From: Campylobacter anatolicus
Lineage (GTDB): Bacteria; Campylobacterota; Campylobacteria; Campylobacterales; Campylobacteraceae
Direction of reading: 5' to 3'
Assembly: GCF_018145655.1 (NCBI RefSeq)
Contig: NZ_JAGSSY010000002.1
Coordinates: forward strand, 124,001 to 188,000
Length of the DNA stretch: 64,000 nucleotides
Shown: in pieces, positions 25,220 through 34,703 of the stretch
How positions within the stretch are numbered: position 1 is the first letter of the stretch
Layout: every line of letters begins with the position of its first letter
Position numbers and translations under genes: made by a program
The notes under the pieces: generated by a model
What the model was told of the DNA's origin: nothing
The model's database searches: none
Seen by the model: only the letters and a program-made list of their open reading frames with translations

Positions 25220-26931
25220 TAGCTTCGTTAAATAGTTTTTTTGAAGCAATGAGACAAAAGCCACTATTAAATTTATTTATATTGACAACGCTTTTGATGT
25301 TGATAGTTGATGTCTTTAATGGATTATATTTTTATGAACGTATATATCTTATTATTTTTAGGAATTTTACAGTTATTTTAGTTTTAAATATCTTGATATT
25401 TCATATTTTGTTTTTAATATTTGGTGTAAAATTTAAATTTGTGGCTTATGTCTATTTTGTGTTGATATTTTTGCTATGTTTGGTTGATATATTTTTGTTA
25501 AAAAACTTCTATACGACCATTAATAGCGTTATTATAGACGCACTAATAAATACAACCAAGTCTGAAATTTATGAATTTATTCAGGTGTATTTTGATTTTA
25601 AATTCTGCCTATTTTTAGTTTTTTTAGTTATTATCTCGTATACAATTTTAAATTTTAATGTGGGGGGGGGGGCAGAAAGAGATAGTAAAAATAAAGGCAT
25701 TATATTAGCAAGCATCTATATATGTGCTACGCTATGGCTAGTCGTAGATATAGCCAAAAAATACATATCAAACGAAGATTTTAAAACCAAAGTATCCAAA
25801 AATACGCTTATTGAGTTCTATCTAGTTGCAAGTGAGTACTTTTTTGGTGATAGTTATGTATCAACGATTAATGAGATAATAAAAAATTATGACTTATCAA
25901 AAAGCCAAAATTCGCAAATAACGGCCAAACGAGATATAAAAAATATAGTTTTTGTAATAGGAGAGAGCTTAAATAGGGACTTTATGCAAATTTATGGCTA
26001 TAAACTAAATAATACGCCAAATATGTATAATTTGATAAATAGTAAAAATTTAATAGCCTTTAGTGACACTGTCGCACCAGCTACTGCGACTAATCCAAGC
26101 CTACAAAGAGTATTAAATTTTAGTAGTTATGAGCGTCAAATACCATGGTATCAAAGTCTAAATATGGTTGATATGTTTAATATAATAGGCTATGAGACAT
26201 CTTGGATAAGCAACCAAGAGATGAGTGGAGCTTATGCTAGTGCCTCATATAGTACTTCAAAGCGTTGTGATAATGTATTTTATGTTGATTATGGTAGCTT
26301 CTATGATCCTAAAAATAAATTTGATGAGAATATTTTGTCACATATAGCCAGTATAAAGAAATCATCACAAAATAAAAGTTTTTATGCGATACATTTAATG
26401 GGAAGTCATGAGAAATACGATAGAAGATATCCAAAAGAATTTGATAAATTTAAGGCCGAAGATATAGACGTTTCATCGCTTAGTCAACGCCAAAAACAAA
26501 TCAGTGCAAAGTATGTTAATAGCGTTTTTTATAACGATTATATTATTAATGAAATTTATAAAATTTTTAAAGATGATGAGAGTTTGATTATCTATTTTTC
26601 AGACCATGGCGAAACGTTATTTAAAAAGGGTAATATTATCGGACACGGCGTCATCAATCGTTTTACTCTTGAGATACCGCTGGTTTTTATCGCTAGTGAT
26701 AAATTTAAACAAAACCATGCAGACATTTGGGAATTACTACAAAGAGCAAAAGATAAACCATTTATGACAGATGATATTATTCATCTATTAGCTGATATAG
26801 TCGGCGTGGAGCCACTTGAGTTTGATCCGCAAAGAAGTGTTTTAAGAGATGAGTTTAACTCAAATAGAAAGCGTATGTTTAACGGAATAGATTATGATAG
26901 CGTAAGAAAACAAGTGCCTTATAAGCAGTGA
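25216..26931 (+). CDS. phosphoethanolamine transferase-like membrane sulfatase-fold protein, phase variable
   Basis: 571 residues: five membrane helices (within 1-190), then a periplasmic alkaline-phosphatase-fold domain. VIGESLNRDFMQIYGY carries the metal-binding Glu, ATATNPSLQR the likely Thr nucleophile, SDHGETL the Asp-His metal ligands and GHGV another His. This fits EptA/EptC/CptA enzymes that add phosphoethanolamine to lipid A, LPS core or flagellar parts; the exact target is unknown. Eleven G residues at 25662-25672 lie inside codons about 149-153, between helices four and five; the gene is in frame (readable) at this length. It overlaps bcp by four bases. Confidence 0.8.
   Translation: MIASLNSFFEAMRQKPLLNLFILTTLLMLIVDVFNGLYFYERIYLIIFRNFTVILVLNILIFHILFLIFGVKFKFVAYVYFVLIFLLCLVDIFLLKNFYTTINSVIIDALINTTKSEIYEFIQVYFDFKFCLFLVFLVIISYTILNFNVGGGAERDSKNKGIILASIYICATLWLVVDIAKKYISNEDFKTKVSKNTLIEFYLVASEYFFGDSYVSTINEIIKNYDLSKSQNSQITAKRDIKNIVFVIGESLNRDFMQIYGYKLNNTPNMYNLINSKNLIAFSDTVAPATATNPSLQRVLNFSSYERQIPWYQSLNMVDMFNIIGYETSWISNQEMSGAYASASYSTSKRCDNVFYVDYGSFYDPKNKFDENILSHIASIKKSSQNKSFYAIHLMGSHEKYDRRYPKEFDKFKAEDIDVSSLSQRQKQISAKYVNSVFYNDYIINEIYKIFKDDESLIIYFSDHGETLFKKGNIIGHGVINRFTLEIPLVFIASDKFKQNHADIWELLQRAKDKPFMTDDIIHLLADIVGVEPLEFDPQRSVLRDEFNSNRKRMFNGIDYDSVRKQVPYKQ
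25662..25672 (+). repeat. 11-G homopolymer tract (phase-variation site)
   Basis: Eleven consecutive G residues in the coding strand, read GTG GGG GGG GGG GCA. Total G numbers of 3n+2 (8, 11, 14) keep the frame; 10 or 12 would shift it. G tracts of eight or more are the standard slipped-strand switches of Campylobacter surface genes. Confidence 0.9.
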
Positions 26932-26941
26932 GTTTAGCGTG

Positions 26942-26980
26942 TTTAATGGGTGTTGGGCTTAGTTGCCAACACCCATTAAA
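26942..26980. terminator. bidirectional terminator overlapping a gene end
   Basis: TTTAATGGGTGTTGG (26942-26956) pairs perfectly with CCAACACCCATTAAA (26966-26980): 15 bp with a nine-base loop. It lies between convergent genes. Its right arm and loop encode the last residues (GVLMGVGN) and stop of the DUF748 protein. On the - strand AT-rich sequence but no long T run follows. Confidence 0.7.
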
Positions 26981-29900
26981 ATTCCAACGTAGGTATCTTG
27001 CTTTGCTTCCACATTTTTTGGCTCTTTAACTGTTATACGATCATCTGTCAACCCAGCCTTTATGAGTGCATCTACAACGACTTTTGCTCTATCATTTGCT
27101 AGAGCTATAAGATTATCTTGGCTTAGCAAAATATCTCTTAATGCCACTTCTCTTAAAACTTCTTCATCTTCGTTTTTTTCATTTGGAACGAGCGATTTTA
27201 GTGAGTTTATATAATCTTTTCCAGTTTTTCCCATGTCTGCATTGATTTTTTCATCAAGTTTTTTGTTTTTCATCTCTATCTCATCGATGTTTGCATATGT
27301 TGGCGTGATGGTGAGTTTCATATTTGGCTTTGCTGTCGTGAGCTTGATAAAGTCTGCTATCTTCGCACTTTCTGAGCTTATAAGCTCACTACTATTAGCC
27401 AAAAAGTCGATACTATCTAGCTTTGAGCTATCTATGCCAAGTGCTGATCCAATCAGCCTAAATGGAGCCAATGTTATATCGGCAAATAGCTTTTTTATAG
27501 CTGCCCATATAACGCCACCATATTTAAAGTCAGGGTCGTTTAGATCACCCTCAACTGGCAGATCTATATTTATTTGATTATCCTGATCGCTTAATATAGA
27601 TATCGCAAGTGACAGCGGTAGGTTTACCGCGTCTTTGCTATCAACCTTTTCACCTAGCGTCAGAGTATCAAAATTTATAAAATTTTTACCATTTAGTTTG
27701 GAGTTTATTACTTCATATAATAGGTTTAAATTTAGCTTCCCCTTTGCTATCTTATATCCAGCAAACTGCCCACTATACGGTGTTACATCGACTAGATCTA
27801 TATTTTTGAAGTCAAGCTTTATATTTGTATTTTTCTTTGGCTCATATGGCATTAGTTTTGCAGTGATCTGAGCGAAGCCATCTTTACCCACGATACCTTT
27901 AAAAGTACCGTTTGTGATATGCTTTTCATCGATATCAGAGAGCTTTCCGCTTAGCTTTGTGATGGTTGTGGCAAATGGCATAAAAAGCGATGCGTCAGAG
28001 AAGTCAAGTGTAGCATTTTCTATCGCGAAATTTTTCATACTAAATTTAAACTCATTTTGTTCTTTACTATTTTTTTGCATCGTTTTTGAATGTGTTGATT
28101 GCGTGTTTTCATCGCTTTTTACGAGAGATGAAAGATTGAAGTTTCTCTCTTCGTCTAGATGAGCTTTTATAAATGGTGATTTTAGTGTTACATTATCAAG
28201 AGATATAGTATTTTTAGCAAAATTCATCTTAGCTATATCAAGGCTTTTAAGTGTGAAAATTTTATGTTTTTTTGCATCTCTTAATTCGATATCTTCGAGC
28301 TTTGTACTACCATCGGCAGTCATATCCTTAGTATATTTTATCTTTGTATTGATACTTAAATTGCCATTGGTAAGTTCAGCATCTAAATAATTTTTGGCAT
28401 AGCTAAAATAGTGTGGTAAATTTGTGCTACTAAGCTTTACATTTGCTTCGATATTTAGCGGGTTTAATTTTATTTTAGCGTCTGTATTTAAGTTTAGCTT
28501 TTGTGAGGTTTTCATATCTAAATTTGCATCTATCGCCTTGTTAAAGTCAGAACTTAAATTTGATATTTTTAAATTTAAATGATCTAGTTTGTGTAGTATT
28601 TTTTGCTTTTCAAATATATGCATAAGCTCGATATCAGCGTTGTTTACAGCGATATTTTGTATGTTAAATTTAAAATCATTTGTGCTGTTTTGATTGATTT
28701 TTGTATTGCTTGATTTTTTACTTTTCTCTTTTGCATTTTTACTATTACTTAATCCAAGCTCGTTTATCGCATTAAGTCCATTATTATTTAGATTTGAGCT
28801 AAATTTTGGTGCATTTATATCGATATTTTCTATATTTAGAGCAGTTTTAAGTAGGTCAAAAGTGATATTTTTTATTTGCATATCTTTGATATTGGCAAAT
28901 TTATTTTTATTCGCAGTAGCACCGATATTTTCGATATTTATAGCTTTTATATTAAATTTGCTGATATTTTTATCTATATCAAGATGTGGTCTAGCTATTG
29001 ATACGCTTTGTATTGCTGTTTTACCGTTTTTACCGATGTTTGTACTCAAATTAGCAAGACTTATATTATTTAAATTTAGTGCTATTTTTTGATCTATTAA
29101 ATTTAGATTAAGTTCGCTTACATTTATATCTTTAATGTTTGCTAAATTTATTCCATTTTGGCTCAGAGAAGTTTGATTTATATCGAGTGAATTTAGCCCT
29201 GCATTTAACACGATAGAGCTATTTTTATCGATATTTGCATTTAAGTTTATATCGTTAAATTTTATCTCGTCTAAGCTTATATCTGCTACGCTTTTTATAT
29301 TTGGTGATTTAATATTTATGCTACTAAGTGCGAGATTTATGTTTTTATTTTCACTTATATTTACATCAAATTTGATATCTGGCATATTAAGCTCGTTTAA
29401 CTTTATGCTTGTATTTCCTTCGCTCATATCAAAATCTTTTAAATTTAAAAAGCTATCTTTTAACGTAATGCTAGTTTGATTATCATCAAATGTTAGTTTG
29501 TAGTTGATTTTTGTGTTGATTATGCTATTTTTTATCTGTAAATTTACATCATCGATAAAGCTTATCGCAACTGGGTTAATGTTAAAGTCATTTATGTTTA
29601 AAATACCATAAATTCGTAGTGGTAAGAGATCCACTCCACCCTGCCAATCAATCTTGTTTGCTAAACTTGAGTTTGAGTTAAAGTTGTGTTTGCCTACGCT
29701 ATTTAGCTTAGTGTTTATGTCTGAAATTTCATAATTTATATTACTAAAATTGACGTGAAATGGCTTTTTAAGACTCTTGTCTGTGTAAGCAAATGTTCCG
29801 TTTATTATTTTAGTGTGGTTTAGTGCAAAATTTATAGAGCTTGGTTTATCAGTTGCATTTGTCTCGCTTTGGCTTAAAAATGGAGCTAAATTTAACGTAG

Positions 29901-30246
29901 CATTTTCATCGCGACTTATATTTATGCGTGGCTCATTTATACGTAAAATATCGATATTAATTAGTTTTTTAAATATCGAAAATGGTTTTAGTTTAACATC
30001 GAGCTGATCGCTGGCAAATAGCGGAGTAGTTGTATTTAGTTCAGATTTTGTTATGTTTAGCTCGAATTTAAAAGGGTTAAATTTCACATCTGCAATGCTA
30101 AGGCTTACATTTATATCTTTTAATTTATCTGGCACAACATTTTTAAGGATATAAGGTACACCAAAAAAGCCAAAAAGTGTATAAATAAGTGTGAGCGAGA
30201 TGAAAACTGATGAGATTATTAGAGCGAGTTTTTTATTTTTATTCAT
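26959..30246 (-). CDS. large DUF748/AsmA-like envelope protein
   Basis: 1095 residues with one N-terminal membrane anchor (about 7-29) and a very long periplasmic part rich in Asn, Ile, Lys and Ser with repeating NI.. strands. PYILKNVVPDKL and FNPFKFELNI near the start and INIDLPVEGDLNDPDFKYGG near residue 900 are typical of DUF748 proteins. That Asp-Pro-rich end is shared with AsmA relatives, which bridge the periplasm and move lipids. A mixed alpha/beta end (about 970-1090) looks OmpA-like (VVVDALIKAGLTDDRI). Such proteins may carry phospholipids to the outer membrane; the role here is inferred. It is transcribed alone. Confidence 0.75.
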   Translation of the reverse strand: MNKNKKLALIISSVFISLTLIYTLFGFFGVPYILKNVVPDKLKDINVSLSIADVKFNPFKFELNITKSELNTTTPLFASDQLDVKLKPFSIFKKLINIDILRINEPRINISRDENATLNLAPFLSQSETNATDKPSSINFALNHTKIINGTFAYTDKSLKKPFHVNFSNINYEISDINTKLNSVGKHNFNSNSSLANKIDWQGGVDLLPLRIYGILNINDFNINPVAISFIDDVNLQIKNSIINTKINYKLTFDDNQTSITLKDSFLNLKDFDMSEGNTSIKLNELNMPDIKFDVNISENKNINLALSSINIKSPNIKSVADISLDEIKFNDINLNANIDKNSSIVLNAGLNSLDINQTSLSQNGINLANIKDINVSELNLNLIDQKIALNLNNISLANLSTNIGKNGKTAIQSVSIARPHLDIDKNISKFNIKAINIENIGATANKNKFANIKDMQIKNITFDLLKTALNIENIDINAPKFSSNLNNNGLNAINELGLSNSKNAKEKSKKSSNTKINQNSTNDFKFNIQNIAVNNADIELMHIFEKQKILHKLDHLNLKISNLSSDFNKAIDANLDMKTSQKLNLNTDAKIKLNPLNIEANVKLSSTNLPHYFSYAKNYLDAELTNGNLSINTKIKYTKDMTADGSTKLEDIELRDAKKHKIFTLKSLDIAKMNFAKNTISLDNVTLKSPFIKAHLDEERNFNLSSLVKSDENTQSTHSKTMQKNSKEQNEFKFSMKNFAIENATLDFSDASLFMPFATTITKLSGKLSDIDEKHITNGTFKGIVGKDGFAQITAKLMPYEPKKNTNIKLDFKNIDLVDVTPYSGQFAGYKIAKGKLNLNLLYEVINSKLNGKNFINFDTLTLGEKVDSKDAVNLPLSLAISILSDQDNQINIDLPVEGDLNDPDFKYGGVIWAAIKKLFADITLAPFRLIGSALGIDSSKLDSIDFLANSSELISSESAKIADFIKLTTAKPNMKLTITPTYANIDEIEMKNKKLDEKINADMGKTGKDYINSLKSLVPNEKNEDEEVLREVALRDILLSQDNLIALANDRAKVVVDALIKAGLTDDRITVKEPKNVEAKQDTYVGILMGVGN

Positions 30247-30441
30247 TTAAATTTAGCCTTTTAAAATGATATTTTTTAAATAATTTCATATATTTCACTA
30301 TCTTTTTGTGATTTTGTGTCAAAATGCACCAAACATTAGACATTTTAATCAATATGAAAAATATCATACTCATTAAAAGCCTGTAATTTAGAGCCAAAGA
30401 CACTCTAATGGTTTTGTTTATATTTTAGTTTGGAAATTTGA

Positions 30442-30447
30442 TATAAT
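30442..30447 (+). promoter_or_regulatory. -10 box of queH promoter
   Basis: TATAAT 25 bases before the TTG start of queH, in the 225-base gap between two divergent genes. The gap also has the usual AT-rich runs but no other feature that I can support. Confidence 0.5.
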
Positions 30448-30471
30448 TTTAACTAAAAAAAGGTTAATTAT

Positions 30472-31566
30472 TTGTTAGTTCATATCTGCTGTTCAGTTGA
30501 TAGTCACTACTTTTTACGTCGTTTATTAGATGATTTTCCAGATGAAAGGCTTATTGGTTATTTTTATGACCCAAATATCCATCCATATGCTGAGTTTGTA
30601 CTACGTTATGAAGATGTAAAACGTTCTTGTGAGAGTCTTGGTGTAGAGCTTATATGTGGTGATTATGATTATGAAGCGTGGCTTGATGGCACAAAAGGAC
30701 TTGAAAATGAGCCTGAAAAGGGCAAAAGATGTGTATATTGCTTTGAGTTTCGTATGGGGAACTCGGCTAAAATGGCTAAGAGTTTAGACGAAACTAGTAT
30801 CACAACTACACTTTTAATGAGTCCTAAAAAAGATTTCGCTCAGCTTAAAAATGCACTTGATAACACGATAAAGGGAACAAATTTAAAAGCAGTTGCGGTT
30901 GATTACCGTATAAATGGTGGCACGAACGCTCAGTTTGAACTTGCTAAAAAAGACAAGCTCTATCATCAGAATTATTGTGGTTGCATTTATGGACTTTTAA
31001 AGCAACGAGAAGCTCAAAACTTGCCACTTTATGATCTCTTTAGCGATGTAAATGGGAGAGTGTTGCCAGGTAGTGTGCAAGAGCGACTTAAACTTTATAA
31101 AAATGTGCGAGAATGTGAGATACAAGGTGTGAAATTTCACCTTTCAAGAAAATACTTTTTGAACTATCGCTTACTTTATGGACGAGTGAAATTTAATGAC
31201 AAAGTAATACCAAGCTACTTTGTGCTTTACTCAAATTTTAAGCGTCAAAATGTGAAGTTGAGTGTAAATGAGCCAAGCGTTATATGTGATGAGTTAAAAG
31301 ATGGAGTAGTGCTTATAAATTTGGCTAGTTTTAACGAAATTTTAAGGCGAGTAAATGGCAGTGAGAGCCAGAAATTTAAAAGTATCTATGAGCTTTGTAA
31401 AAATCCGCCAAGCGTTGAGAGTGAGCTAAATTTGCGACGTGAGCTTTGTGGTGAATTTAGTCAAAATCCGATAATAATTCTTGATAAGATCTGTGTTGGC
31501 AGATACGAAATAAACGCCAAAAACGTGCTGTATAATGATAGCCACGAGATTTTAGTGGTGGAGTGA
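30472..31566 (+). CDS. queH: epoxyqueuosine reductase QueH with C-terminal extension
   Basis: QueH (DUF208) reduces epoxyqueuosine to queuosine in tRNA. All four metal-binding Cys groups are seen: HICCS (Cys6, Cys7), RCVYC (Cys87, Cys90) and YCGC (Cys169, Cys171). The catalytic domain ends near residue 185, yet the protein has 364 residues. The remaining 180 residues are well preserved and contain no motif that I know. The start is TTG with AAAAAGG upstream; the conserved LVHICC follows at once, so no other start is possible. It completes the queE-queD pathway seen at the window start. Confidence 0.87.
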   Translation: MLVHICCSVDSHYFLRRLLDDFPDERLIGYFYDPNIHPYAEFVLRYEDVKRSCESLGVELICGDYDYEAWLDGTKGLENEPEKGKRCVYCFEFRMGNSAKMAKSLDETSITTTLLMSPKKDFAQLKNALDNTIKGTNLKAVAVDYRINGGTNAQFELAKKDKLYHQNYCGCIYGLLKQREAQNLPLYDLFSDVNGRVLPGSVQERLKLYKNVRECEIQGVKFHLSRKYFLNYRLLYGRVKFNDKVIPSYFVLYSNFKRQNVKLSVNEPSVICDELKDGVVLINLASFNEILRRVNGSESQKFKSIYELCKNPPSVESELNLRRELCGEFSQNPIIILDKICVGRYEINAKNVLYNDSHEILVVE

Positions 31567-32637
31567 TTACTCTATTTTTAAATTTTTAAAGATTGTTTCA
31601 TAAACGTTTTTTAGTGGGTGCATTCCATCATAAAAATCAGAATTTGTGAAACTAAATTTATGTGGATTGTATGAGCCTATTAACGGTATATCGTTTTCTT
31701 TTGCAAAATTTATTAAATACTTTTCTACTTCATCTACTATTTTGTATTCTGGTTTATTGATAAAAATATCGTAGCTTATTGGATTATATGGTGCTAGATA
31801 AAAATAAAATTTTGTTCCATTTTTCATCAAAAATTTGATAAATTTTTCAAAAATATCAGTATTTAGCTCATTGAAATTTTGTAAATTATTTATTTTGCCA
31901 TTACCATAAATGATTGATACCTTTTTTACAAATTCATAATCTGGCTCTCTGAGGTCACGGACATAAGTTAATGAGCCATCTGGACTTATTGATGATTCAT
32001 CAATATCTGTGGTGTTTGATATATGAAAGTGTGTTTTTTGTTTAATAAATTTTAAATTTGTAATAAAATAATCAATTGAAAATATTTTTAAATAACTTTT
32101 GTATATATTATGTGTTTTTGTTTCATTTTTTGCCCCTATAATATCAAGCATTTGAATGTATTCTTTGTATAAGGATAGGTATTTTTTGATCTCATGATTT
32201 TTGTTAAAAATCCAAGGATCTATTTCAAATATTATATGCTTTGGATAGCTTTTAAATTTATCATAGTAAATTTTAAGTAGTGCCAAATGATCTTCTAAAC
32301 TACCACTAAATAAGCCATAGTTATAAAATTTATAATCAGTTTTTAACATATCTTGACTAAGCGATTCTATTCTAGATGAGCCGATAGCTATGATATCTGG
32401 AGGAGTTTGCGTATGGTTGATGATTGATTTTCTTAAATGCCTATCATTAAGCTCAAATGTACCAAATCCTGAAATTATTTTACCATTTATCAAATCTTTT
32501 GAAATTTTTTCTATTGTTTTGTTTTCTTTAATTACACCAAAACAATCAGCATAGACATTAAAAAAACTTATAGTAGCAATTAAAACACAAAATATCAAAA
32601 ACCACTTATTTATCCACTTTTTTGCTATAACATACAT
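31567..32637 (-). CDS. SGNH-fold O-acyltransferase partner (AlgJ/PatB/DltD-like)
   Basis: 356 residues: an N-terminal anchor (about 11-30) and a periplasmic domain. AIGSSRIESL puts the nucleophilic Ser at 87-88, and DGMHPLKN at the C-terminus supplies the Asp and His (337 and 340) of an SGNH triad. The gene follows the MBOAT gene on the same strand after 15 bases. Pairs of MBOAT and SGNH proteins O-acetylate alginate, peptidoglycan (PatA/PatB) or polysaccharides, the MBOAT passing acetyl groups across the membrane. Peptidoglycan is one possible target; sequence does not decide. Confidence 0.68.
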   Translation of the reverse strand: MYVIAKKWINKWFLIFCVLIATISFFNVYADCFGVIKENKTIEKISKDLINGKIISGFGTFELNDRHLRKSIINHTQTPPDIIAIGSSRIESLSQDMLKTDYKFYNYGLFSGSLEDHLALLKIYYDKFKSYPKHIIFEIDPWIFNKNHEIKKYLSLYKEYIQMLDIIGAKNETKTHNIYKSYLKIFSIDYFITNLKFIKQKTHFHISNTTDIDESSISPDGSLTYVRDLREPDYEFVKKVSIIYGNGKINNLQNFNELNTDIFEKFIKFLMKNGTKFYFYLAPYNPISYDIFINKPEYKIVDEVEKYLINFAKENDIPLIGSYNPHKFSFTNSDFYDGMHPLKNVYETIFKNLKIE

Positions 32638-32652
32638 AATTATGCTTCTCCA

Positions 32653-34090
32653 CTAAAAATTAAAATATAAAAACTCAGAAATTTTATTCATAGATAAAGC
32701 AGAAATTAAAAACAATAAACACGAAAATAGAAGTTGCTTGTTTGTAAATTTGATATTAATTGCCAAATATTGTGAGTTTTTAAACCAAATAACAAATAAT
32801 GAAATAAGAATGTATGTTATAGTTATTTTATGTGCAACTATCAAAGGTCCAAATTGAACACCAAACTCTTGTAAAAATGATAATTTTTTAGCAAGTACTT
32901 GTGGAAAGATTACGCCGTTAATTCCAATCATTCCTTTTATAACCTTAACCGCGTCATCCCACTCTTTGGCTCTAAAAAATACCCAAGTAACATTAACAAA
33001 GTTAAACGTGATAACCCAAGCTAAAATTTTATGTAGTTTAAACCCTAAAGAGTTCCAAATCCTATAGACAATAAGTGCTATACCGTGCAAAAATCCCCAA
33101 AATACAAACGTCCAACCAGCTCCGTGCCATAAGCCACCTATTAAAAAAACTATTAATAAATTAGCGTAAGTGCGTTCTGCCCCCCCCCTTATTGCCACCG
33201 AGTGGGATATAGATATAATCTCTTAAAAATCTTGATAGCGTCATATGCCATCTACGCCAAAAGTCTTGTATGTTAAGGGCTTTGTATGGAGAGTTAAAAT
33301 TTATAGGAAGTTTTATATTAAACATAAGTGCTATGCCTGTCGCCATATCACAATATCCGCTAAAATCAAAATATAGCTGAAATGTATAAGATAGACTAGT
33401 CGCCCATGCTTCAAAAAAGCTTAAAGATGTAGCGGTGTCAAATCCAGCACTAGCCCAAATGGCAAAATTATCAGCGATTATAACTTTTTTAAACAACCCT
33501 ATGCTAAATATAAAAATTCCAACCGCTATATTTTTATAGTTTTTAACCATATTAAATTTACTAGCAAACTGCGACATCATCTCCTTGTGATGGACTATAG
33601 GACCAGCGATAAGTTGAGGGAAAAAGCTGATAAAAAGTGTGTAATTTAAGAAATTTTTCTCTTTAGTGTATTTGTGATAACTATCCACTAAATAAGCTAT
33701 TTGCTGAAAAGTAACAAATGAAAGGGCTAATGGTAATGTAAGGTGCAATAAATTTATATTTGTATTAAATACTGTATTGAAATTTGATATAAAAAAGTCA
33801 TAGTATTTAAAGTATCCAAGCAAAGATATGTTAAAGACTATGCCAAATATCAAAAGTAGCTTTTTATATTTTTTCACTTTATCAAATGATATACTCAAAA
33901 AGTAGTTAAAAATGATACTAATTAGCAAAATAGGCAGATAAGCTACGTTCCAATAGCCATAGAAAAATAGACTTGAAAATACCAAAAATACCTTTGCAAC
34001 TACGGGCAAACGCTTATAATTTAAGTAAAAATATATAAAAAATACAAAAGGCAGAAATAAAAATATAAATTCATAAGAGTTAAAAAGCAA
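32653..34090 (-). CDS. MBOAT-family O-acyltransferase, frameshifted at a G tract (OFF)
   Basis: Two reading frames make one AlgI/PatA-like protein. The N-terminal part (34090 to 33161) holds most helices and DYIYIPLGGNKGG, where it shifts and stops. The C-terminal part (from about 33198 to 32653) continues with ERTYANLL and the catalytic LWHGAGWTF. Both meet at nine G residues on the coding strand. Eight or eleven G would join them into a protein of about 478 residues, the normal family size. The start is TTG 34090 with AAAGG upstream. The base sequence is otherwise undamaged, so this is a phase-OFF state rather than a dead gene. Confidence 0.8.
33180..33188 (-). repeat. 9-C tract (9 G on the coding strand), phase-variation site
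   Basis: Nine consecutive C on the + strand inside the MBOAT gene. In the coding strand it reads AAT AAG, then G residues, then CAGAACG. The frame is kept only for 3n+2 G residues, so nine places the gene out of frame. The same G...GCAGAA context occurs at the 11-G tract at 25662. Confidence 0.9.
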
Positions 34091-34236
34091 ATTTTACCTT
34101 TGGCTGATCGTCGTTTATCGGGTTTATATTTTATTTCAAATTTGCTTAGGGGATGATGAAAATTTTAACAATAAACTTGCTCTTAGTAAAAATTTGTTAA
34201 AATCTGCTAGAAATTTTTTATCTAAAAGGTTTTATA

Positions 34237-34686
34237 GTGATAGACGTTGTTGAAATTCAAAAAATTTTGCCACATAGATTTCCATTTTTGCTGATTGACA
34301 GAGTTTTAGAGCTTCAACCAGCAAAACATATAGTGGCGTATAAAAATGTTACGATAGGAGAGCCTATATTCCAGGGACATTTCCCTAGTCATCCGATATA
34401 TCCTGGCGTGATGATCATAGAGGGTATGGCTCAGGCTGGTGGAGTTTTAGCGTTTAATAGTATGACCGACGAAGGACAGGCTGATGCTGCGGATAATAAA
34501 GTCGTGTATTTTATGAGTATTGATAGAGCAAAATTCCGCCATCCAGTTCGTCCTGGTGATCGCTTAGAGTATCGCCTTGAAGTTTTAAAGCATAAAGGAA
34601 ATATCTGGGTGCTTGATGGTAAGGCTTATATAGAGGGTGTGCTTTGTGCTGAGGCTGAGCTTAAAGCTATGATAGTTGATAAATAA
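34237..34686 (+). CDS. fabZ: 3-hydroxyacyl-ACP dehydratase
   Basis: 149 residues, hot-dog fold. [13 protein letters not shown] and the catalytic [20 protein letters not shown] (His and Glu) are diagnostic. It dehydrates 3-hydroxyacyl-ACP in fatty acid synthesis and competes with LpxA for 3-hydroxyacyl chains; lpxA follows 17 bases later. The start is GTG, set by AAAAGG upstream and the conserved [11 protein letters not shown]. The fabZ-lpxA-clpX-mreB-mreC-carB order is as I recall for Cj0273-Cj0279. Confidence 0.95.
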   Translation: MIDVVEIQKILPHRFPFLLIDRVLELQPAKHIVAYKNVTIGEPIFQGHFPSHPIYPGVMIIEGMAQAGGVLAFNSMTDEGQADAADNKVVYFMSIDRAKFRHPVRPGDRLEYRLEVLKHKGNIWVLDGKAYIEGVLCAEAELKAMIVDK

Positions 34687-34703
34687 ATTTATAGAGAAAA
34701 ATT

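Noticed and set aside
28694-29092. Membrane-protein-like ORF on the + strand inside the DUF748 gene
   Set aside because: It is the mirror of Asn/Ile/Lys-rich coding sequence on the - strand, with no ribosome site; other long antisense frames (14639-14965, 60376-60717) were rejected for the same reason.
32653-33198. Separate small MBOAT gene starting at GTG 33198
   Set aside because: It lacks the N-terminal helices, has no ribosome site, and joins the upstream frame exactly at the G tract.
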